A stretch of 64,000 nucleotides of DNA. Source: an uncultured Bacteroides sp. Lineage in GTDB: Bacteria; Bacteroidota; Bacteroidia; Bacteroidales; Bacteroidaceae. The notes under the pieces were generated by a model. That model was given only the letters and a program-made list of their open reading frames with translations, ran no database searches and had not been told where the DNA came from. The position numbers were made by a program, and so were the translations under genes. Shown in pieces: positions 8,142-18,700 of the stretch (position 1 is the stretch's first letter; every line of letters starts with the position of its first letter). Location of the stretch: NCBI GenBank assembly GCA_905203765.1, contig CAJKXC010000001.1:62001-126000 (forward strand). Reading direction: 5' to 3'.

Positions 8142-10787
8142 TCATTCATGTAATCCTATGTGGTAATACAGCACTCCGTCATAGCCCGAAGCGCCTTTCT
8201 CCGAACAGAATCCGATGCGCGATGCAGGGTATTGTGCATCCAGTGCACCCAGTTCACGGCCGTCCACAAAGATATAAAGTTTATCGCCCCGACGCACGGC
8301 ACGGAAGTTATAAGATTCCTTCAATTGCTCATGGATGCCAATCTTATAGATATGGCGCGACAAGTCTTCCGCATCTTTATTGATAAAACGGATTCCTTCC
8401 GCTTTCACCGCAGGAAACGCCAAACGATTATACGCAGGATGTTCCGCCACTTCGGCACCCCGGTTCTCTATCGGATGCCATTCTCCGTCGCTCAGATATT
8501 CGATATTGAACTTGCTGAACATATCCTCTACGAACTCGGATTTATTGCCGGCGTCATGACGATTCAGATAAAGTGCATCCAAATAAGTAGGCGTAGCAAA
8601 ACGGTAACATTTCTCGATGAAATCGGTATATTTCACATCCGGGTAGACGGTTTGCAGGTGCTCCAGCGGGAAGTCTTTCCGCCAGGCCTGCTTGCCCTTC
8701 TTCACGGCAACGACTTCGAGCATACGGGTAGCGCCGTTGAACTGTGCCTTCACGTAATTGTTCTTGTCCACATACACCGGATAGCTGCCTGCCAATCCCT
8801 GAGGAGACAGACCGGACAACTGGAAGCTGAATTCATAATCGTTCAGCAAATCGCCTTTCAATGCTTCCGCCTTCCCGGCAAGTTGCAGGTGGTCGTCATC
8901 AAAACCGATAGTATAGGTAGTTCCTTCGAACAAGGCATCCTTTGCTTCGTCGAATACTCCGGGAACACCAGCCTCAGCAGCAGGAACCACTCCCGCAAAG
9001 ATATGCTTTCCGGGGGCGGGAATCTCGTCCAACCACACTTTCATGCCATCTGCATTGCGCTCTATGCGCAACTGATGGTAAACACCCCAACGGAAATCAG
9101 CAGGCAAAGCGTATGATTCCTTCTTTTCTTTTCCGTTGATGCGGGTACGCAGATACCAGCATTGGGACTTTGCATCCAAGCCTATGTAAGCGCAGTTATC
9201 GGCATCCTTCCACCAGGCTATTACACCTGCTTCACCGTTCGTCTTTACGCTGGTTTCAAACAGGTAGGCAGCAGACGGCTGCACGCCCTGAAGCACGCCA
9301 AAGGAAGGCGTTTCATCTATTTTGGAGTAGGTAGGCATAGAGGGTTCGGGATGATAACCCGCGGTTTGAGGTCCTGTAATGCCATCTACAAACATCGTCT
9401 TATCGAAGAAGTGGACACGATTGATGTATTGTCCGCGGCGCTCGGCATTCTTGTTTGCCATGTAGATAAGCCACCATTCGAAGCCGTTCGGGCCTCTCAG
9501 GATATTGGGTTGCCCCGGTGTCATCAATATTTCGTCAGCAATGCCGTTCTTCATATCGAATAGAGATACGTCGAAGAATTGGGAACGGCGTCCTTTGTTT
9601 GTTTCTACGGCAAGCAGATTCGCACCTTCTTTCAAAGCGGCACGCATCTTCTTATCCAGATTCACGATGCAGTAATCACGCCCCTGCTTCTCGTAGACCA
9701 GCGTTCCATTCAAATAAATCCGGGTATCCCCGTCGTGAGCCACGCGCAAGGCAAGATTGCCCACCTGCTTGCCGGCAGAGAACGTTTTGCGCAGCCATAA
9801 GGAAGGAGAATTCCACACCGTACCCTGATGACGGGTGGTAGAGCCTTTCACTTCTTCGGAAGAGAAGCCCGTTTCGCCCTGCTTCCAGGCAGAGGCATCA
9901 TAAGTAAGTTTTGTATTCCAGTCACCTGCCGGCTTGCTTTCGGTATAAGCAAACAGAGGTTCGTAGGTAGTGCCATACCGCAGTATGTCCACTTGTTTTT
10001 CTTCCAGTTGAGTCTGATTGCATCCTACAACCGGATAGCTATATTTATTCCCATGTTGAAAACCTAAAGGAGAGTCGGCCTCAGCCACCCCCAACTGATA
10101 ATTACCCCATTCGGTAGAAGTGTGATTTGCGTTGTACATCATGTAGTAACGGTCCCGGTACTTCATTACCCACGGGCCTTCCGCTACTCTGTTATCCATT
10201 GTCTCCCATGTATCGGGCAGTGAAGCGAACATACATACGGGATCACCGGCAAACTCTGCCGGGTTCTTCATCTTACGCGCCCAAATGGTGTTGCCATCGG
10301 TGAAGCGCACCATATACATGTATAGTTGCCCGTCGTCATCCTTGAATACCTTCGGATCGATACGGTTATCCATCCAGGTCTTTTTATTCGGTTCCGTATA
10401 GGGACCTAAAGCATCTTTACCTTGCGTATGCACTATGTGAACAGCATGCTTGTCCTTTCCCCAATAGTTGACAGACCAGTACAGGTGGAAATCACCATTC
10501 AAGTAGATCATATCATTGGCATGAATCTGATTGTTGCCTGCTCCGGTACCCTTTGTCCACTCGTTATCCATAGTTACCACGTGGACGGGCGTGCCCCAAT
10601 GAACCAGGTCATCGGATACATAAAAATCTCCGTTTGTATAAACTCCGCCGATATAATACTTGCCGTTGTACTTCATGACACCGGCATCTGCCACTCCGGG
10701 AAGTACCGGATTCTGGATATTCTGCGCCATCAGAGTGCTGCAACAAGCAAAAGCGAATGGCAATAATAGTTTTTTATAGACAAGCAT
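8142..10787 (-). CDS. Large GH43 enzyme with internal carbohydrate-binding-like insert
   Basis: 881 residues, far longer than a single GH43 domain. A signal peptide ends near LMAQ (residue 22). The propeller begins with D34 (VADAGV), then D144 (RIDPKVF) and E203 (VAEGPW). At about residues 262-412 the propeller is interrupted by a jelly-roll-like module (DGDTRIYLNG, ANLLAVETN). The remaining blades resume at 413-480 (PNILRGPNGFEWWLIYMA). Residues about 490-881 look like two further beta-sandwich domains (VIAWWKDADNCAYIGLD; YDGVLYYHIGLHE). It is the first enzyme after SusCD. The exact GH43 subfamily and specificity are unknown. Confidence 0.85.
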   Translation of the reverse strand: MLVYKKLLLPFAFACCSTLMAQNIQNPVLPGVADAGVMKYNGKYYIGGVYTNGDFYVSDDLVHWGTPVHVVTMDNEWTKGTGAGNNQIHANDMIYLNGDFHLYWSVNYWGKDKHAVHIVHTQGKDALGPYTEPNKKTWMDNRIDPKVFKDDDGQLYMYMVRFTDGNTIWARKMKNPAEFAGDPVCMFASLPDTWETMDNRVAEGPWVMKYRDRYYMMYNANHTSTEWGNYQLGVAEADSPLGFQHGNKYSYPVVGCNQTQLEEKQVDILRYGTTYEPLFAYTESKPAGDWNTKLTYDASAWKQGETGFSSEEVKGSTTRHQGTVWNSPSLWLRKTFSAGKQVGNLALRVAHDGDTRIYLNGTLVYEKQGRDYCIVNLDKKMRAALKEGANLLAVETNKGRRSQFFDVSLFDMKNGIADEILMTPGQPNILRGPNGFEWWLIYMANKNAERRGQYINRVHFFDKTMFVDGITGPQTAGYHPEPSMPTYSKIDETPSFGVLQGVQPSAAYLFETSVKTNGEAGVIAWWKDADNCAYIGLDAKSQCWYLRTRINGKEKKESYALPADFRWGVYHQLRIERNADGMKVWLDEIPAPGKHIFAGVVPAAEAGVPGVFDEAKDALFEGTTYTIGFDDDHLQLAGKAEALKGDLLNDYEFSFQLSGLSPQGLAGSYPVYVDKNNYVKAQFNGATRMLEVVAVKKGKQAWRKDFPLEHLQTVYPDVKYTDFIEKCYRFATPTYLDALYLNRHDAGNKSEFVEDMFSKFNIEYLSDGEWHPIENRGAEVAEHPAYNRLAFPAVKAEGIRFINKDAEDLSRHIYKIGIHEQLKESYNFRAVRRGDKLYIFVDGRELGALDAQYPASRIGFCSEKGASGYDGVLYYHIGLHE

Positions 10788-10810
10788 AAGGTATAAGATT
10801 TAAGAGAAGA

Positions 10811-10863
10811 AAGGCTATGCCGGAAGCGCCTAAGTATAAGAAAGGGCTTCCAGACATAGCCTT
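10811..10863 (-). terminator. Stem-loop between susD1 and the first GH43
   Basis: Bases 10811-10830 and 10844-10863 are imperfect inverted repeats sharing AGGCTATG and GGAAGC. Read on the minus strand, the hairpin is followed by TTTCTTCTCTT. It lies entirely within the 85-bp gap between susD1 and the GH43 gene. It may be a partial terminator or an mRNA-stabilising structure that keeps susCD expression above that of the enzymes. Confidence 0.7.
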
Positions 10864-10872
10864 CTTTGGTTA

Positions 10873-12450
10873 TTAATAATTCGGGTTCTGAGTCAAGTGA
10901 GCAACACCGCCTACGGTACTGTTAATCACCTCGTCTCTCGGAATAGGCAGACGTCTGTGCTTGCCAACGATGAAGTTGTCAAAGTCTCTGTCACGAGCTT
11001 TCAGTTCGTCGATACCTGCTTGAGAGTCGAGCAATCCCCAACGTTTCAGGTCAGCCCAACGCCAGCCTTCGAAGCAGAGTTCCAAAGTACGTTCCATCTG
11101 CAGACGCTTGAGGAAAGCATCCTTTGAGCCCAGACAATCTTTCCATTGGCTGTCTTTCAGCTTTGCCAAACCGGCACGCTCTCTTACTTTATCCACATAC
11201 ACAGCAGCATCGGCAGGATTAGCACCTGTTTCAGCCAGGCACTCTGCATAGTTCATCAGGATGTCGGCATAGCGCATGATGCGATAGTTGTTGCGGGCAA
11301 AGTAATCTTCGGCACTACGATAGTAAGAAGTGTTGTACTTGCGGATATAGCAATCTTCCGGGTCGGTTCCCCAGTTGTCATTCCAGTCTGCATTCTCAAC
11401 TCCGTAGTATTTCTTAGGTTGATCGGGGAAGTCTTGTGAGAATCCACGATAAAGGATACTGCCGTACAGACGCAAGTCATTCTTGCCGTCAACGCGTTTC
11501 TCTTTCAGGAATTCATCAACCAGCCAGCGACGGGCCTTACCGTCACCCCAACCAATACCGCTGGGAGCAAAGAACTGAGTACGCTGGAAACCGAATGCCA
11601 TGCTGGCGTCATTGCCCGTACCACCCTTATTCATATCATCGAACTGGATCTCGAAGATACCTTCCTTGTTGTTCTCATCCAGGTCGGTGAAGTTGTCCTC
11701 ACGATTGTCAATCAGTCCATACAGAGAACCTTCCTTGTCAATCAGCCACTGCAACTGTTCCTTTGCCTTGTCGTACTTGTGCTGCTGCATATAAGCCTTG
11801 CCAAGCAATGCTTTGGCAGCACCTTTGGTTGCACGTCCCAGGTTGGCGGCATCCCATGATTCGGGCAAATACTGCATAGCAAACGTCAGGTCTTTCTCTA
11901 CCTGATCCCAAATTTCCTGCTCGGAAGCATCTTCGGGGATATAAGTGGCGTCCTTAGGCTCCAAAGGCATTGTTCCTTTGTCCCACAACAGATTTACCTG
12001 GAAATACCACAAAGCACGCAGGAAAGAAGCCTGTGCCAGCACCTGGTTCTTCGTAGTCTCGTCCATTTCGATATTAGGAACTTTGGTCAACACCTGGTTG
12101 CAACGGAAAATACCTACATAGAAGTGTTCCCAATGTATATTGTTGCCTTCGTAGAAGTTGTAGTTGTTGTAAAGGAAGCGTGTCCAGTCGCCCAACTCAA
12201 TCCAGGGAGAAGAACTCCATCCTTCGTCCGAAGTCAAATCATAGCGGAAAGAGAGCCAACGCATCCAGGTTCCCTCTTTATAGAGGAAGCTGTAGCAGGC
12301 ATTCACACCGGCAGTAGCATCTTCCGGCTTGTTCCAATAAGTATCGTTGGTCACTTCATTGGGATTATCGATATCCAATAAACTCGAACTGCATCCGGTG
12401 CACAATGTCAGGGCACCTGCGAGCATTAATCCATAATATATCTTTTTCAT
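10873..12450 (-). CDS. SusD-family surface glycan-binding lipoprotein (SusD1)
   Basis: 525 residues, a usual SusD length. The leader MKKIYYGLML ends in the lipobox CTGC (Cys20), followed by acidic residues that favour surface export. TPR-like helices and the C-terminal RYADILMNYAE and WADLKRW motifs are standard for SusD/RagB proteins. It binds the target glycan at the cell surface and acts as a lid on its SusC partner, encoded 22 bp upstream. Which sugar is bound cannot be deduced. Confidence 0.95.
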   Translation of the reverse strand: MKKIYYGLMLAGALTLCTGCSSSLLDIDNPNEVTNDTYWNKPEDATAGVNACYSFLYKEGTWMRWLSFRYDLTSDEGWSSSPWIELGDWTRFLYNNYNFYEGNNIHWEHFYVGIFRCNQVLTKVPNIEMDETTKNQVLAQASFLRALWYFQVNLLWDKGTMPLEPKDATYIPEDASEQEIWDQVEKDLTFAMQYLPESWDAANLGRATKGAAKALLGKAYMQQHKYDKAKEQLQWLIDKEGSLYGLIDNREDNFTDLDENNKEGIFEIQFDDMNKGGTGNDASMAFGFQRTQFFAPSGIGWGDGKARRWLVDEFLKEKRVDGKNDLRLYGSILYRGFSQDFPDQPKKYYGVENADWNDNWGTDPEDCYIRKYNTSYYRSAEDYFARNNYRIMRYADILMNYAECLAETGANPADAAVYVDKVRERAGLAKLKDSQWKDCLGSKDAFLKRLQMERTLELCFEGWRWADLKRWGLLDSQAGIDELKARDRDFDNFIVGKHRRLPIPRDEVINSTVGGVAHLTQNPNY

Positions 12451-12472
12451 AATTTATAAGCTGATTTATTAG

Positions 12473-15400
12473 TTAAAAGGTCAAATCCAATCCAAACATT
12501 ACCGAGCGGGTATTAGGATAAGCAAAGCTGTCCGTACCACTGTTCCATACAGAATTTGCTCCCTTGAAGTCAGGATCCAGACCGGAATATCCGGTGATAG
12601 TAAGCAGGTTGCTGCCGGTAGCAAACAGACGAAGTTTCTCAATGCCCAGGTTAGTCACCCACTTCTGCTTGAAGTTATATCCGAGAGAGATATTCTTCAT
12701 GCGGAAGTAAGAACCGTTCTCCAGGAAGCGGTCGGCATCGCGGGAGTTGCGGAAGTCACCGTAAATGATACGCGGAGTATTGGATTTTGGATTCACCTGA
12801 TAAGGCTCTTCACCCTTCTTGAAGCGGATGTAGTTGGAGTTATCCGCAAACAGACGACCTTGCCACTGAGCTACATTGTAGATCTTGTTACCGAACTGTC
12901 CGTTCCACATCATGCTGAAGTCGAAGTTCTTCCATTCTGCATTCAGTACCAATGACATTTGCATCTTTGCCCACGGGCTACCACAAAAATCACGGTCGGC
13001 ATCGGTAATTTCACCATTGTCATCCAAGTCGAGGTACTTGACATCACCCAATTGCGGGCGCTTACCTTCGATCATAATCGGCTTGCCGGTAGATGTTACA
13101 TAATTGTCAATCTGTTCTTGTGTCTTGAAGATACCGTCTGTCTTTCTCAGATAGAATTCAGCCAAAGATCTGCCCGGTTTTGTTCTTGCCTGACCTGAAT
13201 CGATAAAGTCTCTTTCAGTGCCATCACGGCCCAAGCTCAATACTTCGTTGTCCATCGTAGTGATGTTCAGCAAAGCGCTGTACTTGAAGTCTGATATCTG
13301 GTCTTTCCAGCCGAGTGTAAACTCGAAACCTTTGTTGCGCAAGCTGGCAGCGTTCTTCCACGGAGAACCACCCTGGTTACCGGTAGAAATGGCAATCGGA
13401 GTTTCAGCCAATACGTCGCTGGTCTTTGAGTTGTAGTATTCTACACTGGCAGTGAGACGCTGGTCGAGGAAGCTGGCATCGAAGCCGATATTTATGGTTT
13501 CTTTAGTTTCCCATACAAGACCTGTATTCACCAGTTTCACCTGGGTAGAACCCGGAACAACCGCTCCGCCGAATACAGTTACGATACTCTGGTTGATGGT
13601 TCCGATATAGTCCCAGTCACCGATAGAAGAGTTACCCAGACGTCCCCAGTTACCTCTAATCTTCAAGTCATTAATCCAAGGCACATTGAAGAATTCTTCG
13701 TTTGAAATTCTCCAGGCAGCAGATACGGACGGGAAGTTGCCCCAACGGTTTTCTTTAGCCAGGCGGGAAGTACCGTCACGACGGAAAGTAGCAGTCAGAT
13801 AGTATTTATCATCATAAATGTAGTTTGCACGTCCCAGGTAAGAGATCATCGCATTTTCGCTAATGCTGTTCGAGTTCTGCTGGTTGCTTTGTCCGGCATT
13901 CAGTACGGTCAGGTAATCGCCGTTACCCAACATCGGGAAGTTCAGACGGGAAGCCCAAAGACCTTCCCATTCGTGGTGCTGGTAAGTGGTACCGACTACG
14001 GCATCCACATGATGCTTGCCAAAGTCTTTGTTGAAGTTCAACGTATGCTCAATCAGCATATTGTACGTATTGTCACGTGCCTTCTGGCTTTCCGGATCGC
14101 GGTGTTCCTGGTTCTGAGTCCAGTTACCTTCGCCACGGAACCAAGAGTTCTCATAGAAGTAAAGGTCTACACCACCATTGAACTTATAAGAAAGGAAATC
14201 GAAAGGTTTGAATTCCAACCACAAAGAACCATTCAGACGATTCTGACGGAAATGGCGGTATTCCAAATCTTCACGGGCAATCGGGTTCACACCGAATGTA
14301 TTGTACTTGGCAGCATCACCATAACCATATCCACCGGGGTTGTTCTCATCGTAAATAGGAATGGTAGGCATCATACGCAAGAAGTCGTTATACGTATTTG
14401 TCTGGTTAGGGTCAGTGTTTGTCAACGAATAAGCCAGATTCTCACCGAAAGAGAACCAGCCCTTCTTGCCTTGCGTATTAACGCGGAAGCTGTAACGGTC
14501 GAAGGTATTTCCATAAGATACACCATCGTTGTTGTAATAGCCGGCCGATACATAGTAGCTGCCTGCATCACCACCACCGGAGAGTGCTACGTTGTAATCC
14601 TGCACCAATGCAGTTTTCAAGATGGCATCTTGCCAGTTAGTGTCAAATTCAGAGTGCTTCTGAGTACTGTTCACGGTAGCAATACCGTCCTTGATGGCTT
14701 CGTTATAAGCAATATCATTATACTTGATATACTCTTTCGCATTCATCAGGTCGTACTTCGGGCTCCATTCCAAGGTTTCTTTTACGCTTACATTTACCTT
14801 CATGGGGCCTTTGGCACCTTTCTTGGTAGTAACGATAATCACACCGTTGGCAGCGCGGGAACCGTAGATGGCAGCAGCAGAAGCATCCTTCAAAATCTGG
14901 ATAGACTCTGCATCCGCAGGGTTGAAGTCAACACCCGGATCGGTAATCATGCCATCGATAACCCACAACGGAGAGTTGTTGCTCAAAGAACCGACACCAC
15001 GAATTTCGATAGAAGCATCTTCACCTGCACGGCCACTGCTGCGTACATTGACACCGGTTGCCAAACCTTGCATCTGGCTAACCAGCGTTCCGGCAGAGCT
15101 TTTCTTCATCTCCTTCGTATCTACCACGGCAACAGCTCCGGTCAAGTCTGATTTCTTCACAGTCTGATAACCGATTACAACCACTTCATCCAGCAGTTTC
15201 GTATCGTCCTGCATCACGACGCGCATGGCAGTTCCTTTATAAACAACTTCCTGGGTAAGCATACCGATATAAGAAAAAACAAGCGTACTTCCTTTCTTTC
15301 CGCTCAGCGAGAAATTACCGTCGAGATCGGTAATAACACCCGTAGTAGTACCTTTCACTACCACATTTACACCTGTCAAAGGTTCATTATTTGCATCTGT

Positions 15401-15484
15401 TACCGTACCCTTTATAGTCACATCTTGTGAATAGGCGGTAGCTGCAAACACAACAAAGAATAAGAATAAGATTTTCTTGATCAT
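12473..15484 (-). CDS. SusC-family TonB-dependent glycan transporter (SusC1)
   Basis: 1003 residues. A signal peptide (MIKKILFLF...AYSQ) is followed by a CarboxypepD_reg-like domain (about 24-95), a TonB-box-like DEVVVIGYQ, a plug domain (SIEIRGVGSLSNNSP, AAIYGSRAANGVI, near 110-225) and an outer-membrane beta-barrel ending in Phe (MFGLDLTF). It imports oligosaccharides across the outer membrane using TonB energy. It is the first gene of the operon with SusD1 and the GH43/GH78 enzymes. A candidate -7 box about 170 bp upstream implies a long leader. Confidence 0.96.
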   Translation of the reverse strand: MIKKILFLFFVVFAATAYSQDVTIKGTVTDANNEPLTGVNVVVKGTTTGVITDLDGNFSLSGKKGSTLVFSYIGMLTQEVVYKGTAMRVVMQDDTKLLDEVVVIGYQTVKKSDLTGAVAVVDTKEMKKSSAGTLVSQMQGLATGVNVRSSGRAGEDASIEIRGVGSLSNNSPLWVIDGMITDPGVDFNPADAESIQILKDASAAAIYGSRAANGVIIVTTKKGAKGPMKVNVSVKETLEWSPKYDLMNAKEYIKYNDIAYNEAIKDGIATVNSTQKHSEFDTNWQDAILKTALVQDYNVALSGGGDAGSYYVSAGYYNNDGVSYGNTFDRYSFRVNTQGKKGWFSFGENLAYSLTNTDPNQTNTYNDFLRMMPTIPIYDENNPGGYGYGDAAKYNTFGVNPIAREDLEYRHFRQNRLNGSLWLEFKPFDFLSYKFNGGVDLYFYENSWFRGEGNWTQNQEHRDPESQKARDNTYNMLIEHTLNFNKDFGKHHVDAVVGTTYQHHEWEGLWASRLNFPMLGNGDYLTVLNAGQSNQQNSNSISENAMISYLGRANYIYDDKYYLTATFRRDGTSRLAKENRWGNFPSVSAAWRISNEEFFNVPWINDLKIRGNWGRLGNSSIGDWDYIGTINQSIVTVFGGAVVPGSTQVKLVNTGLVWETKETINIGFDASFLDQRLTASVEYYNSKTSDVLAETPIAISTGNQGGSPWKNAASLRNKGFEFTLGWKDQISDFKYSALLNITTMDNEVLSLGRDGTERDFIDSGQARTKPGRSLAEFYLRKTDGIFKTQEQIDNYVTSTGKPIMIEGKRPQLGDVKYLDLDDNGEITDADRDFCGSPWAKMQMSLVLNAEWKNFDFSMMWNGQFGNKIYNVAQWQGRLFADNSNYIRFKKGEEPYQVNPKSNTPRIIYGDFRNSRDADRFLENGSYFRMKNISLGYNFKQKWVTNLGIEKLRLFATGSNLLTITGYSGLDPDFKGANSVWNSGTDSFAYPNTRSVMFGLDLTF

Positions 15485-15651
15485 TTTTTATAGAATTAGA
15501 TTTTGAAACTATGCGGAAACTCAGGTCCGCTGTTGGCTACATTTTGTAATAAGGAACTTAGTCCCTCTTACCAAGCATAGAAGATTAATTAAGATTTTTA
15601 CGTCATAGGCATCTCGTTCGTAGTATTACTAATGGGTTAACTTTTGTGCTG

Positions 15652-15659
15652 CAAATATA
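15652..15659 (-). promoter_or_regulatory. Candidate -7 box for the susC1 operon
   Basis: On the minus strand this reads TATATTTG, matching the Bacteroides TAnnTTTG -7 consensus. Transcription would start near 15645, leaving a leader of about 160 nt before the susC1 ATG at 15484. The box lies just beyond the terminator of the upstream HTCS gene. A clear -33 element was not identified. Confidence 0.55.
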
Positions 15660-15718
15660 TTCGCATGGAATAAAACAAGATGCAAGTATATCACCAATAT
15701 ATGCAATTATAAATTCAA

Positions 15719-15750
15719 AATCGCCCCTGGAACATATTCCAGAGGCGATT
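15719..15750 (-). terminator. Intrinsic terminator of the HTCS gene
   Basis: Arms 15719-15732 and 15737-15750 pair over 14 bases with one mismatch around a CATA-type loop. On the minus strand the stem is followed by a T-rich stretch (TTTTGAATTT). It lies 37 bp beyond the HTCS stop codon and separates the GH2-HTCS unit from the susC1 promoter. Confidence 0.85.
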
Positions 15751-15786
15751 GGTTGGATTGTTCTATTTCGATGGATAATCGGTCTA

Positions 15787-18700
15787 TTATTTCACAAAGT
15801 CCTTAGGCAAGATTCCGAATTGCTTCTGGAAACACTTGGTAAAATAGGACGGTGTATTAAAGCCGGTCATATAGCAAACCTCATTAATTTTGCATTCTCC
15901 TTCCTTCAGAAGTTGCGCAGCTTTCTTCAAGCGCTCCAGGCGGATATAGTCGTTCGGCGTCATATCCAATATACCCTTTATCTTCCGGTTCAGACTCGAG
16001 CGGCTCATATTCAGCAGGCTTGCCATATCGTCCAGGCAGAAATCAGGATTCTGCATATTGGCTACGACTACCTCTTTCAATGTCTTAAGGAAGGTTTCAT
16101 CCGCTTTGGTCATTGCCATAGTGCCCGTCTGCACAAAAGGAGAATGCGCAAAAGAGGCACGCAACTTCTCGCGATTGCTCAGCAAGTTGGAAACACAAAC
16201 CTTCAGGTATTCCACCGAGAATGGTTTTTCTATATAGACATCCGCACCCAGCTTCATACCTTCTATCTTGGCTTGAAGGGTAGTTTTGGCCGTCAGCAGG
16301 ATAATGGGGATATGGCTGTAGTCAAGTTCCGACTTCAAGTGTTCACACAGTTCCAGTCCGTCCATCTCAGGCATCATGATATCCGTGATGACCAGGTTGA
16401 CAGTATGCTCTTTCAATACATTCAGAGCCTCTACCCCATTCAGGGCAGTCAGCACCTGATATTCCGATGAGAGTTGCTTCACGACGAACGATTGCATTTC
16501 CAGGCTGTCCTCTACCACCAGAAGGGTATAACGGTATTGTTTGGAAGCAGGTTCCGCTCCACCCTCTCCGGCAGCTCCTTCACTGGCTACCGGCTCTTTC
16601 CGCCCTATGGTTACCGTTTGGGCATGCTTCAACGGAAGGGTCAATAAGAAGCAATTGCTTTCTGTGGAGTCTGCCATACGCAAAGTACCTTCATGGAGTT
16701 CGGCAAGCGAACGAGCCAACGCCAACCCGATGCCCGTGCCGGATACCGAACGCAGTACACCTGTCTTATACTGGATAAACGGCTTGAATATCTCTTCACG
16801 CATCTCTACCGGAACGATAGCTCCATCGTTGCACATGGAGAGCACCAGCTTCTCACCTTCAACGCCCAGCTTGATGCTGATATACGTTTCCGAGTACTTC
16901 ATCGCATTGGTCAGCAGGTTACTGATAATCTTGGTCAGTCCTTCCTTGTCTACCGAAGCATAGAGGTTTTCGGGCACATCTACGGTAAGTTCCAGCCCCT
17001 TCTCGCGCGCCAGGGGCTTGAAGCGCTTATAGGTTGTCTGCAAGAGTTCCGATACATTGCATTCTACAAAGTCCAGCTGGAAACCTTGTGTTTCTGTTTT
17101 GCGGAAGTCGAGCAGCTGATTGACCAGATCGAGCAGGCGGTTGGTATTCAAATCCATGATTTCCAGGTCATCCCTTATCTCATCGGATACAGACTTGGAT
17201 GTCAATACGTTCTCAAGCGGACTCTTTATCAGTGTAAGCGGAGTGCGTATTTCATGGGCTACGTTCGTAAAGAAGTCTATCTTTGAGGCATACAGTTCAC
17301 GTTCTTTCTCGCGCTCGAACTTCTCCATCGTCTGCTGATGTTTCAGCAACGTCCGCCTTCTGAAATAGAAAATGATGGCAGCCAGCGAACATAAGGCCAG
17401 CACCATATAAATCACATATGCCCACACCGACAGATAGAAGGGGGGACGGATATGTATATCGAGTACACGTTCCTTCTCATTCCACTTCCCGTCACTGTTG
17501 GAGCCTTTTATACGCAACTTATAACTTCCGTAAGGCAGATTGGAATAATTGATGGTAGAGTTACGCCCCACCGCATACCATTCGCGGTCAAAGCCTTCCA
17601 GCTTATATTCCAGCCCATTCATTTCGGGTGCCTGATAGCTCAATGCGGCAACCTGAAAAGAGAAGGAGTTCTGATTGGCCTCAAGCTCTATTTCATCCGA
17701 ATAGATGATACTTTTCTTCAAAGGAGAGTCCGGGCTGTTCACAGATAGGCGCTTGTTGAACAAGTAGAAGTCTGTAATCACCACCGGGGGAAGGAAAGTA
17801 TTATCGACAAAAGTCTCGGGGTCGAAAGCAATAAATCCATTGATACTGCCCAGATAGATGCGTCCTTCCTTGTCACAATAGCCCGACTGGAAGTTGAACT
17901 GATTGCTCAGCAATCCGTTAGCAGTAGTGTATGCGTGCTTGCTCCCCGTGTCCGGGTTGAAGCAAACCAACCCATAATTACTGGTTATCCACAGGTTTCC
18001 CCGCTTATCCTCTACCATTTTATAGATGGTATTGCTCGGAAAGCCTTGCGACATGTCGTAGCGGGTAAAATTATCCGTTTCGGGATTATAGCGGCAGAAG
18101 CCCTCGCCCAGCGTCATGAACCACAAGCGCTTCTTGCTGTCTTCGTAGATGCTGATAACCTTGTTATAAGAGAGAGAAGTCGAATCTTTCTCATTAGAAA
18201 GATAATTTCTCCACTGCTGGGTACGGACGTTATAACAAAACACTCCGTTGGAGAACGTGGCAAACCATAAGTTTCCGTTGAAGTCTTCCAGAATGCTGTA
18301 AGTAAACATATTCCTTAACTGGGGAATACGGGTGAAGTCGTCGGTGGAACGATTGTACTTCAACAAACCAGAGGTAGTGCCTACCCATACATCGCCCGTC
18401 GTTGTCTTGCAAATGGCAAAAGCATCGTTGGCTATCATCGAGTTCTCGCTTTCGCCTTTGGAGTAATGCCTCACCTGCCTGGTGCGCAGGTTTACCCGGT
18501 TCAGTCCGCCGGAGAAAGTGCCTACCCACAAGTCGTCCCCATCCATACAAAGCCCGTGCACATTCTGGTAGATGGCAGGATGCTCGAATGGCTCTATCTT
18601 TCCGGTTTTAGGGTCAAAATTGAACAATCCCTTGTCTTCGGTACCTATCCATAGCGTACCGTCATTGCTTTCGCATATCTCGCGCACACGGCGGCCGAAG

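Noticed and set aside
13889..15151. A 420-codon open frame opposite susC1
   Set aside because: The sense strand is a textbook SusC; the opposite frame has low-complexity composition and no motif.
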